Shown: positions 1 through 6,323 of the stretch, piece by piece
How positions within the stretch are numbered: the stretch's first letter is position 1
Layout of the letters: every line of letters begins with the position of its first letter
Source of the DNA: Nitrosopumilales archaeon
Lineage (GTDB): Archaea > Thermoproteota > Nitrososphaeria > Nitrososphaerales > Nitrososphaeraceae
Assembly: GCA_009665115.1 (NCBI GenBank)
Contig: WJXE01000052.1
Location: forward strand, 1-9,803
Direction of reading: 5' to 3'
Length of the DNA: 9,803 bases
Notes under the pieces: model-generated
Seen by the model: only the letters and a program-made list of their open reading frames with translations
Told to the model about the DNA's origin: nothing
Databases searched by the model: none
Translations under genes and position numbers: made by a program

Positions 1-1
1 A

Positions 2-58
2 CGTAACATGGTGGACGAACTAGCCTGGAACTCTCATGCCTTTATTCAGAGCGAGTAA
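2..58 (+). CDS. Possible 3' end of a plus-strand gene cut by the window edge
   Basis: Frame 2 is open from the first base to a TAA at 56-58 and reads RNMVDELAWNSHAFIQSE, an ordinary-looking C-terminus with balanced codons. The other two plus frames stop within the first 30 bases. It would be convergent with the glycosyltransferase gene that ends at 124, leaving a 65-base spacer. Only 18 residues are visible, so no family can be named and the frame may be open by chance. Confidence 0.3.
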   Translation, partial: RNMVDELAWNSHAFIQSE

Positions 59-123
59 TGACAACGGTTTTGTTGAACAGGGTTTCCACTGTTAACGAAT
101 CACTTGTCGAGGAGCTAGACCTT

Positions 124-1617
124 TTAATGTGAATTAGAAGCTTTTGGCTCATAAAGATATATTGACATATTCTGGTTATAGTGATTTTCCCCGAACATTG
201 CTATCTTTTTTGTATTATTGGTGTCATAAATGGTGTGCAAAAGCATACCTTGCTTATTATGTTCGTGCATGACTTCCATAAATCCTGCATCGACTATTAG
301 AAGGCTCAGTTGGGTTCTAGATAATGTGCTGTCAAAAAATGTTTTGTAAGTGCCAGGTAAATGGAATACATGTTGCGGTATCCACAAATAAAAAGCATCT
401 GAAATTATAGTGAGATTATTTTTCTTGAAACTAACATTGTTATCCTCTAAATACTGTGTAAGAAATAAAGCTCCTTCGAAATAAAAAGAGTTGACGTTGG
501 ATGTTATCAGTAAGATAGTCGTGGTTATTCCAAAAATCAGTATTCCAGCAACAATAACAGAGAGCGATATCCTAGCGATACTCTTAAATCTGATTCTATT
601 TGGAATTTCCAGAAGCAATCTGGCTCCTGCAATACATAATATTGGTAATAGCGGGATGAAATGATATATCAGGACCCACCCTACAAAGTAAAGAGCCATC
701 AAGAAAGGAATAGCCCATAACAGAAGAAAGTAATCTCTTCTTATAGCTGCAAAGACTAAGCCTGCTGTACCAACAATAAACAAAACCGGATCAGCTTTAA
801 AAAAGAGATTTAGTGAGGCAAAAAATGTTTGAGCTTCTCTATGAGTTTGGTAATAAACACCCATTAACCAATCATTAAGATGGCCAATCGATATTGCATA
901 GACTGGCCAGATCATCGGTATCAGTATAACCGGAATTAACCATATGCCAAGTACCTTGAAGCTATTTTTATTATTGGTAAAAACTTGGAATCCTACCAAT
1001 AAAACCATAGTAAACACCGGGATCTTCGTGAATATGGCTAATCCAAGAAGAGCGCCTGAAACTAGAGTAATAACAAATCTTCTATTATTTTTAAAGTCGT
1101 TGATATTGACACGATCTGCAAAAAATACGGAAGCTAAAAAAAAGGGTAACTGGATTCCATCCAGCAATACCCGCATTAGTAACGACGTTATTGGCATCAC
1201 TGCAAATAGAGTAGATGCGATAAATGCCACATTCCTACTGTAGCGCCGTTCTGATATCTTATAGACTAGAAGAGTATCAATTATGGCAAGTACTCCCATT
1301 AATATTCTTGGAAATAAATATAGCTTCTCTATAGACTGTATGCTATTTACAGAAGGATGTAGTGAGCTAGGATAACCAGTCATCCAGAATATACCGGCTA
1401 AAAAAATTTGTCCAAAATATGGATGATCATAAAAGTACGGATCTTCTTGAGGGCTATGAGTCTCCAACATATTAATAGCTCTTCTCATGTATATTCCCTC
1501 ATCAAAATATAGGGAAGGAAAGCCTATAGGATTCCAAAGATGAATATAAGCGGATAAAACAAGTGGTGTAATGATCAAGAGGAGAGATCTAGAAAGCCTA
1601 TTTTTTAAGAAAACCAT
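124..1617 (-). CDS. Membrane glycosyltransferase of the GT-C fold, GT39/PMT-ArnT-like
   Basis: This 497-residue polytopic protein probably moves a sugar from a polyprenyl-phosphate donor to an acceptor on the outer face of the membrane. The N-terminal helix (about 11-29) is followed by the outer loop with the Asp-Glu pair D39-E40 in FDEGIY, the usual position of the acidic catalytic/metal motif of GT-C enzymes. A second loop has DHPYFGQ (64-70), typical of GT39 proteins. Further hydrophobic segments follow to about residue 375, including FTKIP (196-200) and YHFIPLLP (318-325). Residues 380-497 form a soluble C-terminal part. Length and layout suit the family. The start is the ATG at 1617; I see no good TATA box, but a 12-base palindrome (1633-1644) sits just upstream. 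The gene stands alone. Protein, lipid or S-layer glycosylation are possible roles; donor and acceptor cannot be told from sequence. Confidence 0.82.
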   Translation of the reverse strand: MVFLKNRLSRSLLLIITPLVLSAYIHLWNPIGFPSLYFDEGIYMRRAINMLETHSPQEDPYFYDHPYFGQIFLAGIFWMTGYPSSLHPSVNSIQSIEKLYLFPRILMGVLAIIDTLLVYKISERRYSRNVAFIASTLFAVMPITSLLMRVLLDGIQLPFFLASVFFADRVNINDFKNNRRFVITLVSGALLGLAIFTKIPVFTMVLLVGFQVFTNNKNSFKVLGIWLIPVILIPMIWPVYAISIGHLNDWLMGVYYQTHREAQTFFASLNLFFKADPVLFIVGTAGLVFAAIRRDYFLLLWAIPFLMALYFVGWVLIYHFIPLLPILCIAGARLLLEIPNRIRFKSIARISLSVIVAGILIFGITTTILLITSNVNSFYFEGALFLTQYLEDNNVSFKKNNLTIISDAFYLWIPQHVFHLPGTYKTFFDSTLSRTQLSLLIVDAGFMEVMHEHNKQGMLLHTIYDTNNTKKIAMFGENHYNQNMSIYLYEPKASNSH

Positions 1618-1632
1618 GATTTATGACTTGAG

Positions 1633-1644
1633 ACTTGTACAAGT
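1633..1644. repeat. Perfect 12-base palindrome upstream of the glycosyltransferase
   Basis: ACTTGTACAAGT reads the same on both strands. It ends 16 bases before the ATG of the minus-strand glycosyltransferase, where an archaeal promoter and initiation complex would sit. An operator for a dimeric regulator is a reasonable guess; chance is not excluded for a 12-base palindrome. Confidence 0.45.
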
Positions 1645-1772
1645 TAAGACAGTGTGATCTCTTAGAACTTTTCGGTTTTGAGTGCAAACAAACCAAAGTA
1701 CTAGACCTGTAACTACGTTAAACGGGACCAGATTTTTGGTTTTTGGCCGCTACAAATCTCACTTTTCCTGTC

Positions 1773-1797
1773 ATATAGTATATACAGAATACTATAT
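1773..1797. repeat. Inverted repeat, 9-base arms, 7-base spacer
   Basis: ATATAGTAT (1773-1781) is the exact reverse complement of ATACTATAT (1789-1797), separated by ATACAGA. The arms are TATA-like on both strands, so this may be a bidirectional promoter element or an operator. No gene start lies at the right distance on either strand except the weak 32-residue minus frame, whose ATG at 1816 lies upstream of it. Confidence 0.5.
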
Positions 1798-2229
1798 CTA
1801 TTGTTTTGAAATGCATATTATTGTGTATTAATCTTCAAAAAGTTTAGAGGTGCATTCGGAACAGGTTTTATTTAGCCATACTTTCTAAAGTTGCCTTAAG
1901 ATCAAATTCAAGTTTACATCGATCGATAAGTTCACGTGGATAGAATTCCAGTTAATGATAAGGACATTTGAATATTTGTAACAATGATTTAGCTTCGCAA
2001 CGTGAAGATAAATAAAACGAAAAACAACTCCTCAGGATAAGCCTCACTCGCAAATACGGCTCCAACATACATCCTGTCAAGCGAGTTGCATTCTGGGCGC
2101 GGAAATAACCAAGAAACTTATTCTCTCGTCTCCTTTTGCTTATTGAGACCTAATCTATATTGTCATGCACTGGTGCAAAACTAGTTTAACATCCGATGTA
2201 AGACGAATTCAGAAATCATTTTTCAATTA

Positions 2230-2237
2230 TTAATATA
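2230..2237 (+). promoter_or_regulatory. TATA-like box for the HdeD gene, leaderless message
   Basis: TTAATATA is centred about 27 bases before the ATG at 2261. With the usual archaeal spacing, transcription would begin on or next to the start codon, so the mRNA would have no leader. No Shine-Dalgarno sequence precedes the ATG, in agreement. Confidence 0.55.
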
Positions 2238-2260
2238 GATGCTATTATCTTAGTATATCA

Positions 2261-2821
2261 ATGAACAAATCAAGATCTCCCGGTTGGATGCGGGCAGTGC
2301 AAATTGGTCTAGGTGCCATAGCCATCATATTATCAATAATAGTTATAGTACATCCAGGGATAACACTGTTCTCAATAATATACATACTAGGTATAACCTT
2401 GATCGTTCTTGGAATATTTGAAATTATAACTGGAATATTTGGGCTGGGCGCGAACAAATCACGGTGGGGTACCGTAGGACTTGGCGTCCTATCTCTCATC
2501 TTCGGTTCTATAGCTGTAGGATATCCTGTTCATACAGCTGTGTTCGTGATAATTTTATTGGCAATTGCTTTACTGTTTGTTGGTATCGCACGTATAATAC
2601 GTGGAGTAGTAGACAAACAAAGTCGTGGTTGGGCAAGAGGATTTAGCATCGGTGCAGGGATTATAGCTATTGCTTTATCTGGGTTGATAATGGCATCTCC
2701 TCTCTATGGTGCAATTTTTGTATCCATTCTCGTGTCTTTAATATTAGGAATAGCACTGTTAATATTAGGAATTGAGATCATCGCAAGTGGAATATCAGGA
2801 AGAAAAATGCAAATACCATGA
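2261..2821 (+). CDS. HdeD / DUF308 family membrane protein
   Basis: The 186-residue product is almost entirely hydrophobic, with six predicted membrane helices (about 12-31, 36-60, 70-88, 93-115, 126-145, 150-177) and short polar ends. The family's internal repeat is plain: a charged or Gly/Trp start followed by a Gly-rich helix and a Pro turn occurs three times (PGWMRAVQIGLG...HPG, SRWGTVGLG...GYP, RGWARGFSIGAG...ASP). Length matches HdeD-like proteins. In enterobacteria HdeD is tied to acid resistance; in archaea the role is unknown and I do not assign one beyond membrane stress protein. The ATG sits at leaderless distance from a TATA box. The gene is convergent with the zinc-finger gene, over a spacer of inverted repeats. 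Confidence 0.87.
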   Translation: MNKSRSPGWMRAVQIGLGAIAIILSIIVIVHPGITLFSIIYILGITLIVLGIFEIITGIFGLGANKSRWGTVGLGVLSLIFGSIAVGYPVHTAVFVIILLAIALLFVGIARIIRGVVDKQSRGWARGFSIGAGIIAIALSGLIMASPLYGAIFVSILVSLILGIALLILGIEIIASGISGRKMQIP

Positions 2822-2859
2822 AGGAGTACGGAGCGTTAAACCATACTTGTAATGTATGA

Positions 2860-2885
2860 TAACCCCCCCTACATCATAAGGGTTA
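2860..2885. repeat. Small hairpin with a C7 run after the HdeD gene
   Basis: TAACCC (2860-2865) pairs with GGGTTA (2880-2885). The C run 2863-2869 lies in the left arm and loop. A second small hairpin, CATAC/GTATG (2842-2846/2854-2858), precedes it. They may end or protect the HdeD transcript, but there is no T run of the kind that terminates archaeal transcription. Confidence 0.35.
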
Positions 2886-2887
2886 GC

Positions 2888-2950
2888 TAAATGTACCTTA
2901 TTTGTTTAAACATTTAAGGTCATGTCTACTACCACCAAATAGTACATTTA
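2888..2950. repeat. Nested inverted repeats between convergent genes
   Basis: TAAATGTAC (2888-2896) is the exact reverse complement of GTACATTTA (2942-2950). Inside it, 2895-2920 is a 26-base near-palindrome centred on TTTAAA: ACCTTATTTGTTT pairs with AAACATTTAAGGT with two mismatched positions. The right outer arm lies 27 bases before the end of the zinc-finger gene. The place suggests a bidirectional termination or a regulator-binding region for converging transcripts. Confidence 0.5.
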
Positions 2951-2976
2951 AACTATGACATTCCGGTATTTTAGTC

Positions 2977-3135
2977 TCATTCCGTAAAGTTTTCGTGAGT
3001 TAATACGTATTCCTTAAACTTTCTGAACATCATGTCATGGTTCATCGCCATTTCTTGGTGGCTATCTAAATGCTCAATAAATTCTTCTTTTTTATTGATA
3101 CCTCTCGCACCTGTGCATAGGGGACAATCAGCCAT
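2977..3135 (-). CDS. Small C2H2 zinc-finger protein
   Basis: The product is 52 residues, starting MADCPLC. It has one zinc-finger-like set of ligands: C4 and C7 (CPLC), then H22 and H26 (HLDSH), spacing C-x2-C-x14-H-x3-H, longer than the classical x12. A Met/Phe/Lys-rich tail follows. The open frame runs further upstream to a TTG at 3181-3183, but a TATA-like box at 3183-3190 overlaps that codon, so the longer start would lie outside the message; the ATG at 3135 would have a leader of about 25 bases. Small single-finger proteins of this kind occur in archaea and are presumed to bind nucleic acid or protein; the role is unknown. It is convergent with the HdeD gene. Confidence 0.68.
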   Translation of the reverse strand: MADCPLCTGARGINKKEEFIEHLDSHQEMAMNHDMMFRKFKEYVLTHENFTE

Positions 3136-3182
3136 TTGATAAACTGTTAGGGGATTGTGATAATTAAGGAATATGTCTAACA

Positions 3183-3190
3183 ATTTTATA
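3183..3190 (-). promoter_or_regulatory. TATA-like box for the zinc-finger gene
   Basis: Read on the minus strand the sequence is TATAAAAT, preceded by CC. It is the strongest TATA match near this gene and predicts a transcription start near 3160. It excludes the TTG at 3183 as start codon and supports the ATG at 3135. Confidence 0.55.
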
Positions 3191-3423
3191 GGCGTTTCTA
3201 ATCTGAATAAATAGGCTTAACTAGGCGCGATTTGTCGATCTGGAACCCTCATAGAATGTTTGATTCTGCTGGTAATCATATAGCATCGCAAAACAGAAAG
3301 TAATAAGAACTTATAACTTGGATTTCTATTTTATGTTTGTCTGCTTTCCTCTGGGTCTAGACCGGTTTTTTTGAATGTTATTTCAAAGTACTTTTTAACG
3401 AGCATAAGGAAGAACATTAGTGT

Positions 3424-3909
3424 CTATATGTTATTTTCTAGAACTCTAATTGTAGCTATTTTTCTGTGACAAAAGAGTTTCTGAAGACTTTTATATGCAT
3501 AATCATCAAATAACCTTCCTATTCTACCATACCGTAGTTCAAAATCAATCTTATCTACCACTTGCGTTTGTTTTTGGTTGTTATTGTTATTGACATCATA
3601 GAATTTGTGCAAATGTCTCCATTTTTCGAATGGACCAGTTAGCATTTCATCTACATACTGACGTTGCTGTGGAGATACTGAAAACGAAGTTATCATAGAA
3701 TGCCACTTACTTCTTTTGGAAAGCATCATTGTTATTTTACCTTCTACCCAAATTTCTGATCCTTGAGTAAGCTTTTGGCTTGTGACATTAGTAATTTTGA
3801 GTTCTATCTCTTTTGGGGTTATTATTTCGAGATGTTTGATATCTGTGAAAAATTCCCAAACTCTATCTATAGGACAATTCACAACGAAGGTATCTTTGAA
3901 GGCCCGCAA
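3424..3909 (-). CDS. SRPBCC (START-like) ligand-binding fold protein
   Basis: The 161-residue product has the signature of a soluble SRPBCC domain, the helix-grip fold that holds hydrophobic ligands. The N-terminal strand and helix read FVVNCPIDRVWEFFTDIKHL (8-27). The middle has YVDEMLTGPFEKWRHLHKF (85-103), and then VVDKIDFELRYGRIGRL (117-133) leading into the long C-terminal helix. This order resembles the COG4276 branch. An asparagine run (107-111) fills a loop. The start is TTG at 3907-3909: an in-frame TAA lies just two codons upstream, the N-terminus matches the family start, and a TATA box at 3941-3948 predicts a leader of about 10 bases. Ligand and partner are unknown. No operon partner is adjacent. 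Confidence 0.82.
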   Translation of the reverse strand: MRAFKDTFVVNCPIDRVWEFFTDIKHLEIITPKEIELKITNVTSQKLTQGSEIWVEGKITMMLSKRSKWHSMITSFSVSPQQRQYVDEMLTGPFEKWRHLHKFYDVNNNNNQKQTQVVDKIDFELRYGRIGRLFDDYAYKSLQKLFCHRKIATIRVLENNI

Positions 3910-3940
3910 ATGTTATACAATAATGAATTCCCTGATAAAG

Positions 3941-3948
3941 CATATAAG
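3941..3948 (-). promoter_or_regulatory. TATA-like box for the SRPBCC gene
   Basis: The minus-strand sequence CTTATATG is centred about 35 bases before the TTG start at 3909, predicting transcription from near 3919. It supports TTG as the true start codon. Confidence 0.5.
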
Positions 3949-3949
3949 A

Positions 3950-4469
3950 ATTCAGACAACGGAGGAAATATGACCAAAATGACGTTTCGTTCAACTGGCG
4001 AGATATCATCCCAACGCTTTTGCAGACTTTACACCGGCATCTTCTAAAGCTTTCTTGGGTTCTTGAAGACCGGAACAAACTTGGTCGAGAGCTTGGGATA
4101 TATAATTATCTATCTATGGAAATTCCGGAGCGAACCGCCTGCTCTTCCCAATGCACTTGCTAAATTTGCTACATTCTTAAGCGCAACCTGTTTGCATGAT
4201 TATACGGCAATAGTACAAACAAGTTCTAAAGGAAATATGAATCAGTTGAATTCTGTTAGCAGTCCAACACCAGCTATTATCAATTCTTTGAACAATGCGA
4301 TTAATAAAATAAATTTTACTAACGCAGTAGGAGTTATCTGAAGTCTGCAAAATGATCCAAAAGGTAGATAGGGTTCCCGGAGATCAAGCTGTCGAGGGGA
4401 AGTGTATCATTACCCACTGGATGTAGAACCCAAAGGATCTTTCAAACAAGTATTCAAGCTATCAAATCC
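3950..4469. other. Gene-poor stretch with overlapping coding-like fragments
   Basis: No intact gene is convincing here. On the minus strand one frame reads a helical peptide ending in TGA at 4006-4008 (ISQALDQVCSGLQEPKKALE..., residues ending KSAKALG), open only from 4113; another frame upstream (4117-4204) reads KQVALKNVANLASALGRAGG and is bounded by stops; a third piece (4247-4408) is open but lacks an ATG. On the plus strand 4063-4341 is open for 92 codons from a TTG, Asn/Ser-rich, without a recognisable family, and 3970-4047 is a 25-codon frame behind GGAGG. A decayed minus-strand gene is the simplest reading. Inverted repeats GGGTTC/GAACCC (4371-4376/4426-4431) and GATCC/GGATC (4354-4358/4435-4439) are nested around the region downstream of the cupredoxin gene. 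Confidence 0.35.
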
Positions 4470-5870
4470 TTACTTTACCATTACTTGTCCCAACATGAAT
4501 GGGTGAAGCCTGCAAAAGTAGCCAACTGTTCCTGGTTTATCAAAAGCATGCTTGAATGTCTGTCCAGGACTAAGTATTCCAGAATCAAATCCGTTTGATG
4601 GTGTATTACCTGAAGGATTTCCCTCAGTCACTGTGTGAGCAGTATTATCATTATTTATCCATAAAACAGTTCTGCCTACTGCAACATTAAGTGGTGAAGG
4701 ATTGTAAGGTTTTTGAGTGCTAGGATTCGAAGCGCCTTTGACAATTGAAACAGTTGTTGCATTAGAACCAATAGTACCAGCTGGAGACATGGAGGAGTTA
4801 GAGCCAGACATTGAGGACATAGAAGACATGGAGGAGTTAGAGCCAGACATTGAGGACATAGAGCCAGACATAGAAGACATGGGCCCCTTGGCTGGTTGTA
4901 AGGTAAATTTCATTAATCCGTTAGATGCCTGTGTGTTCTTGTTAACTTGGTTTGCTATTCCGACTAAATCGTTCTTAGGTATCATAACATGAATTACGTC
5001 TCTATTTGGGTTACTATTATCCAACATCAGGTCTTTTGAAACATCGATTCCACTCACTGTTCCGGCGAATGATTTGTTTGCAGTGAAAGGAGTTGGGTTC
5101 GGTACATATACTTCTTCGTGGACGAAAATGTTGGTGTTATTGATTCTGCTCACATTCCAATTGAAAGGCATATTAAATTGCATCTGCATATTCTTAGCAT
5201 CGAATGTAAAGCTGTTTAATTTGTCATAGTAAGATATGACTTTGATAGGGATCTGTTTACCATTGAGATCTATTTGCTGATTTACGGTATTTCCTATACT
5301 CAACCAACTATCATAAATTGGTTCTTGATTATCAGGTAGCAAAGTGCTGTCAGAATCTACTGTCGCTATCCTTACTATAAAATGATATAGTCCGCCATTT
5401 ATAAATATAGGGCCTGAGGCAATTACAGGACTATCTGAAGTTCCTATGTATGCGCCGAGAAGAGGATCTTGTTGTCCACTAATGGATACTTGACTCAAGT
5501 TACTTGGATTAATTTGAATTCTTAAATCACCATTATGGTCATGGAACAGGTCTGCAAGTAGACGTTTACCGTCCTTTTCTATAATGATATAATAAGTTAC
5601 GTGGCTAAAGGATTTATTTGTGTTCGAATCAAATAACCTGAATTCCACAACAGGTTTTTGTCCATTTTGTAACGTTTCTGTTGTGACCACAGGGGGAATC
5701 ATTTTAATGAGAAGATCAGCCTTCCTATTTCCTAAGGAGGCCGTTAACTGTTCCTGAGTTAACCCATCCCCCAAAGCTGGTTTTGTCCAAACAGTTAATA
5801 GAATTGAAGAGAAAACAGTAGAACTGATTAGAAGGCCAATAAAAAAGAAAGAACCCTTTGATGAATTCAT
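4470..5870 (-). CDS. Secreted copper protein: novel N-terminal part, Met/Ser-rich linker, amicyanin-type cupredoxin
   Basis: The 466-residue protein starts with a signal/anchor helix (about 8-29). Residues 40-325 form a beta-rich extracellular part of no family I can name, with LFHDHNGDLRI (108-118) and GGLYHFIVRIA (159-169). Residues 331-361 are almost only Met, Ser, Gly and Asn, with eight Met. Residues 373-466 are a plastocyanin-like domain with all four type-1 copper ligands: H412 (NTAHTVT), C453, H456 and M459 in YFCRLHPFM. The short C-x2-H-x2-M loop is that of amicyanin. Role: electron transfer or copper handling outside the membrane. The ATG at 5870 is preferred to the TTG one codon upstream; TATA-like boxes at 5887-5903 make the message leaderless or nearly so. 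It is divergent from the second cupredoxin gene. Confidence 0.87.
   Translation of the reverse strand: MNSSKGSFFFIGLLISSTVFSSILLTVWTKPALGDGLTQEQLTASLGNRKADLLIKMIPPVVTTETLQNGQKPVVEFRLFDSNTNKSFSHVTYYIIIEKDGKRLLADLFHDHNGDLRIQINPSNLSQVSISGQQDPLLGAYIGTSDSPVIASGPIFINGGLYHFIVRIATVDSDSTLLPDNQEPIYDSWLSIGNTVNQQIDLNGKQIPIKVISYYDKLNSFTFDAKNMQMQFNMPFNWNVSRINNTNIFVHEEVYVPNPTPFTANKSFAGTVSGIDVSKDLMLDNSNPNRDVIHVMIPKNDLVGIANQVNKNTQASNGLMKFTLQPAKGPMSSMSGSMSSMSGSNSSMSSMSSMSGSNSSMSPAGTIGSNATTVSIVKGASNPSTQKPYNPSPLNVAVGRTVLWINNDNTAHTVTEGNPSGNTPSNGFDSGILSPGQTFKHAFDKPGTVGYFCRLHPFMLGQVMVK
4786..4863 (-). repeat. Tandem 39-base repeat coding the Met/Ser-rich segment
   Basis: Bases 4786-4824 and 4825-4863 are two adjacent copies differing at the last position; a partial third unit follows to about 4880. 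Each copy codes 13 residues made of Met, Ser, Gly and Asn. The in-frame length shows that the segment can grow or shrink without breaking the gene. The opposite strand reads as an acidic Glu/Asp/Ile frame, which is only a shadow. Confidence 0.85.
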
Positions 5871-5886
5871 CAACTAATATTTGTGA

Positions 5887-5903
5887 ATTTATAAGATATT
5901 TAA
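5887..5903 (-). promoter_or_regulatory. TATA-like double box for the large cupredoxin gene
   Basis: On the minus strand TTAAATAT (5896-5903) is followed by TTATAAAT (5887-5894). The first is centred about 29 bases before the ATG at 5870 and gives a start at or within a few bases of it; the second would start just inside the gene. No ribosome-binding sequence is present, as expected for a leaderless message. Confidence 0.5.
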
Positions 5904-6034
5904 TTGTATAACTCATCGATATTAAAAGAATCATTCGTGCAGCGTAATAAGCAATAATAACATTCGTTTTTGTATAGTAGCTAACCATGAAAACCCTAAT
6001 TGTAATCACTTCTAAATGAATATAAAAGCAAGCA

Positions 6035-6057
6035 AATAATCTAATTTCTAGATTATT
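6035..6057. repeat. Inverted repeat, 9-base arms, in the divergent copper-gene spacer
   Basis: AATAATCTA (6035-6043) is the exact reverse complement of TAGATTATT (6049-6057), with ATTTC between. It lies 165 bases upstream of the large cupredoxin gene and 267 bases upstream of the membrane cupredoxin gene. It could be a shared operator or a hairpin in a leader; its distance from both promoters leaves the first idea uncertain. Confidence 0.5.
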
Positions 6058-6139
6058 GGTTTGATGGAAGCCAAGTATCACTGAGAAATAGAAGAAACCT
6101 ATAGAGAAATTAACCATCCATCTGGAGTATCTGAGGTAT

Positions 6140-6292
6140 ATGAGCCCAAAAAAAGAGAGCTCGTTGAAAAAGTTCAGCAAGGTTCCCAGAGAGATGATAA
6201 AGAATCGTGCTCTATTAACAAACGAAAAATCACAAGGAATTCATTATAGCGCCTCATATCAGCATAGCAGGAATGCGCACGAAACATTATAA
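6140..6292 (+). CDS. Probable 50-residue basic small protein
   Basis: An open frame from ATG 6140 to TAA 6290-6292 codes for MSPKKESSLKKFSKVPREMI... ending HSRNAHETL. It is soluble and strongly basic (Lys/Arg-rich in the first half, His/Ser/Asn in the last). GAGGT (6133-6137) ends two bases before the ATG and resembles a Shine-Dalgarno sequence; a weak TATA-like AAATTAA lies about 30 bases upstream. The codon choice looks like that of neighbouring genes. Its last codons overlap the TATA box of the membrane cupredoxin gene, so transcription through it would cross that promoter. No family is recognised. A nucleic-acid-binding or regulatory peptide is possible. A chance open frame remains possible at this size, as does a longer minus frame across the same bases, which I judge a shadow. 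Confidence 0.48.
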   Translation: MSPKKESSLKKFSKVPREMIKNRALLTNEKSQGIHYSASYQHSRNAHETL

Positions 6293-6295
6293 TAT
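6286..6295 (+). promoter_or_regulatory. TATA-like box for the membrane cupredoxin gene
   Basis: ATTATAATAT is centred about 33 bases before the ATG at 6324, predicting transcription from near 6317 and a leader of about seven bases. It overlaps the stop codon of the upstream 50-residue frame. Confidence 0.55.
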
Positions 6296-6323
6296 TTTTG
6301 ATATACAAGTTAACTGATATAGC

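Larger units (their letters stand above)
1618..2229. other. Long intergenic spacer with palindromes and weak coding relics
   Basis: No convincing intact gene lies between the divergent glycosyltransferase and HdeD genes. Two palindromes are listed separately. On the minus strand short coding-like frames occur: 1718-1816 (32 residues, ATG, ends KNQKSGPV), 1989-2072 (27 residues, ATG, MYVGAVFASEAYPEELFF...), and 1868-1951 (27 residues without a start codon, ...RELIDRCKLEFDLKATLE...). The frame of the last continues upstream past a single TAA at 1952-1954. They could be remains of small genes, but open frames of this size are expected by chance in AT-rich DNA. No tRNA or box C/D motif was recognised. 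Confidence 0.4.

Noticed and set aside
944..1243. Plus-strand 99-codon frame inside the glycosyltransferase
   Set aside because: Antisense shadow of a well-supported membrane enzyme.
2036..2105. Slightly GC-richer patch with ACTCGC/GCGAGT arms as a possible small RNA
   Set aside because: Arms of only six bases, no tRNA or box C/D consensus, and no promoter at a fitting distance.
2245..2646. Frames on both strands within the HdeD gene
   Set aside because: Shadows of a confident gene; no family features.
3354..3372. GGTCTAGACC followed by GG and a T7 run, looking like a plus-strand terminator
   Set aside because: No plus-strand gene ends nearby; the real hairpin would have only three pairs, and both neighbouring genes are on the minus strand.
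3763..4047. Plus-strand frame of 94 codons, antisense to the SRPBCC gene, ending after a GGAGG-ATG at 3970
   Set aside because: Most of it is a shadow of the SRPBCC gene. The GGAGG before ATG 3970 would serve only 25 codons with no family; probably chance.
4063..4341. Plus-strand 92-codon frame starting at TTG
   Set aside because: No ATG until residue 59, no promoter seen, no family; it competes with equally coding-like minus-strand fragments. Kept only as part of the description of that stretch.
4717..4992. Plus-strand acidic frame rich in Glu, Asp and Ile repeats
   Set aside because: It is the exact antisense of the Met/Ser-rich repeat of the cupredoxin gene; the repeat alone keeps it open.
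5725..6180. Minus-strand 151-codon hydrophobic frame overlapping the start of the large cupredoxin gene
   Set aside because: It overlaps that gene in another frame for about 150 bases, covers its promoter, and has the Phe/Tyr/Ile-rich look of AT-rich non-coding DNA; it also lies opposite the more gene-like 50-residue frame.
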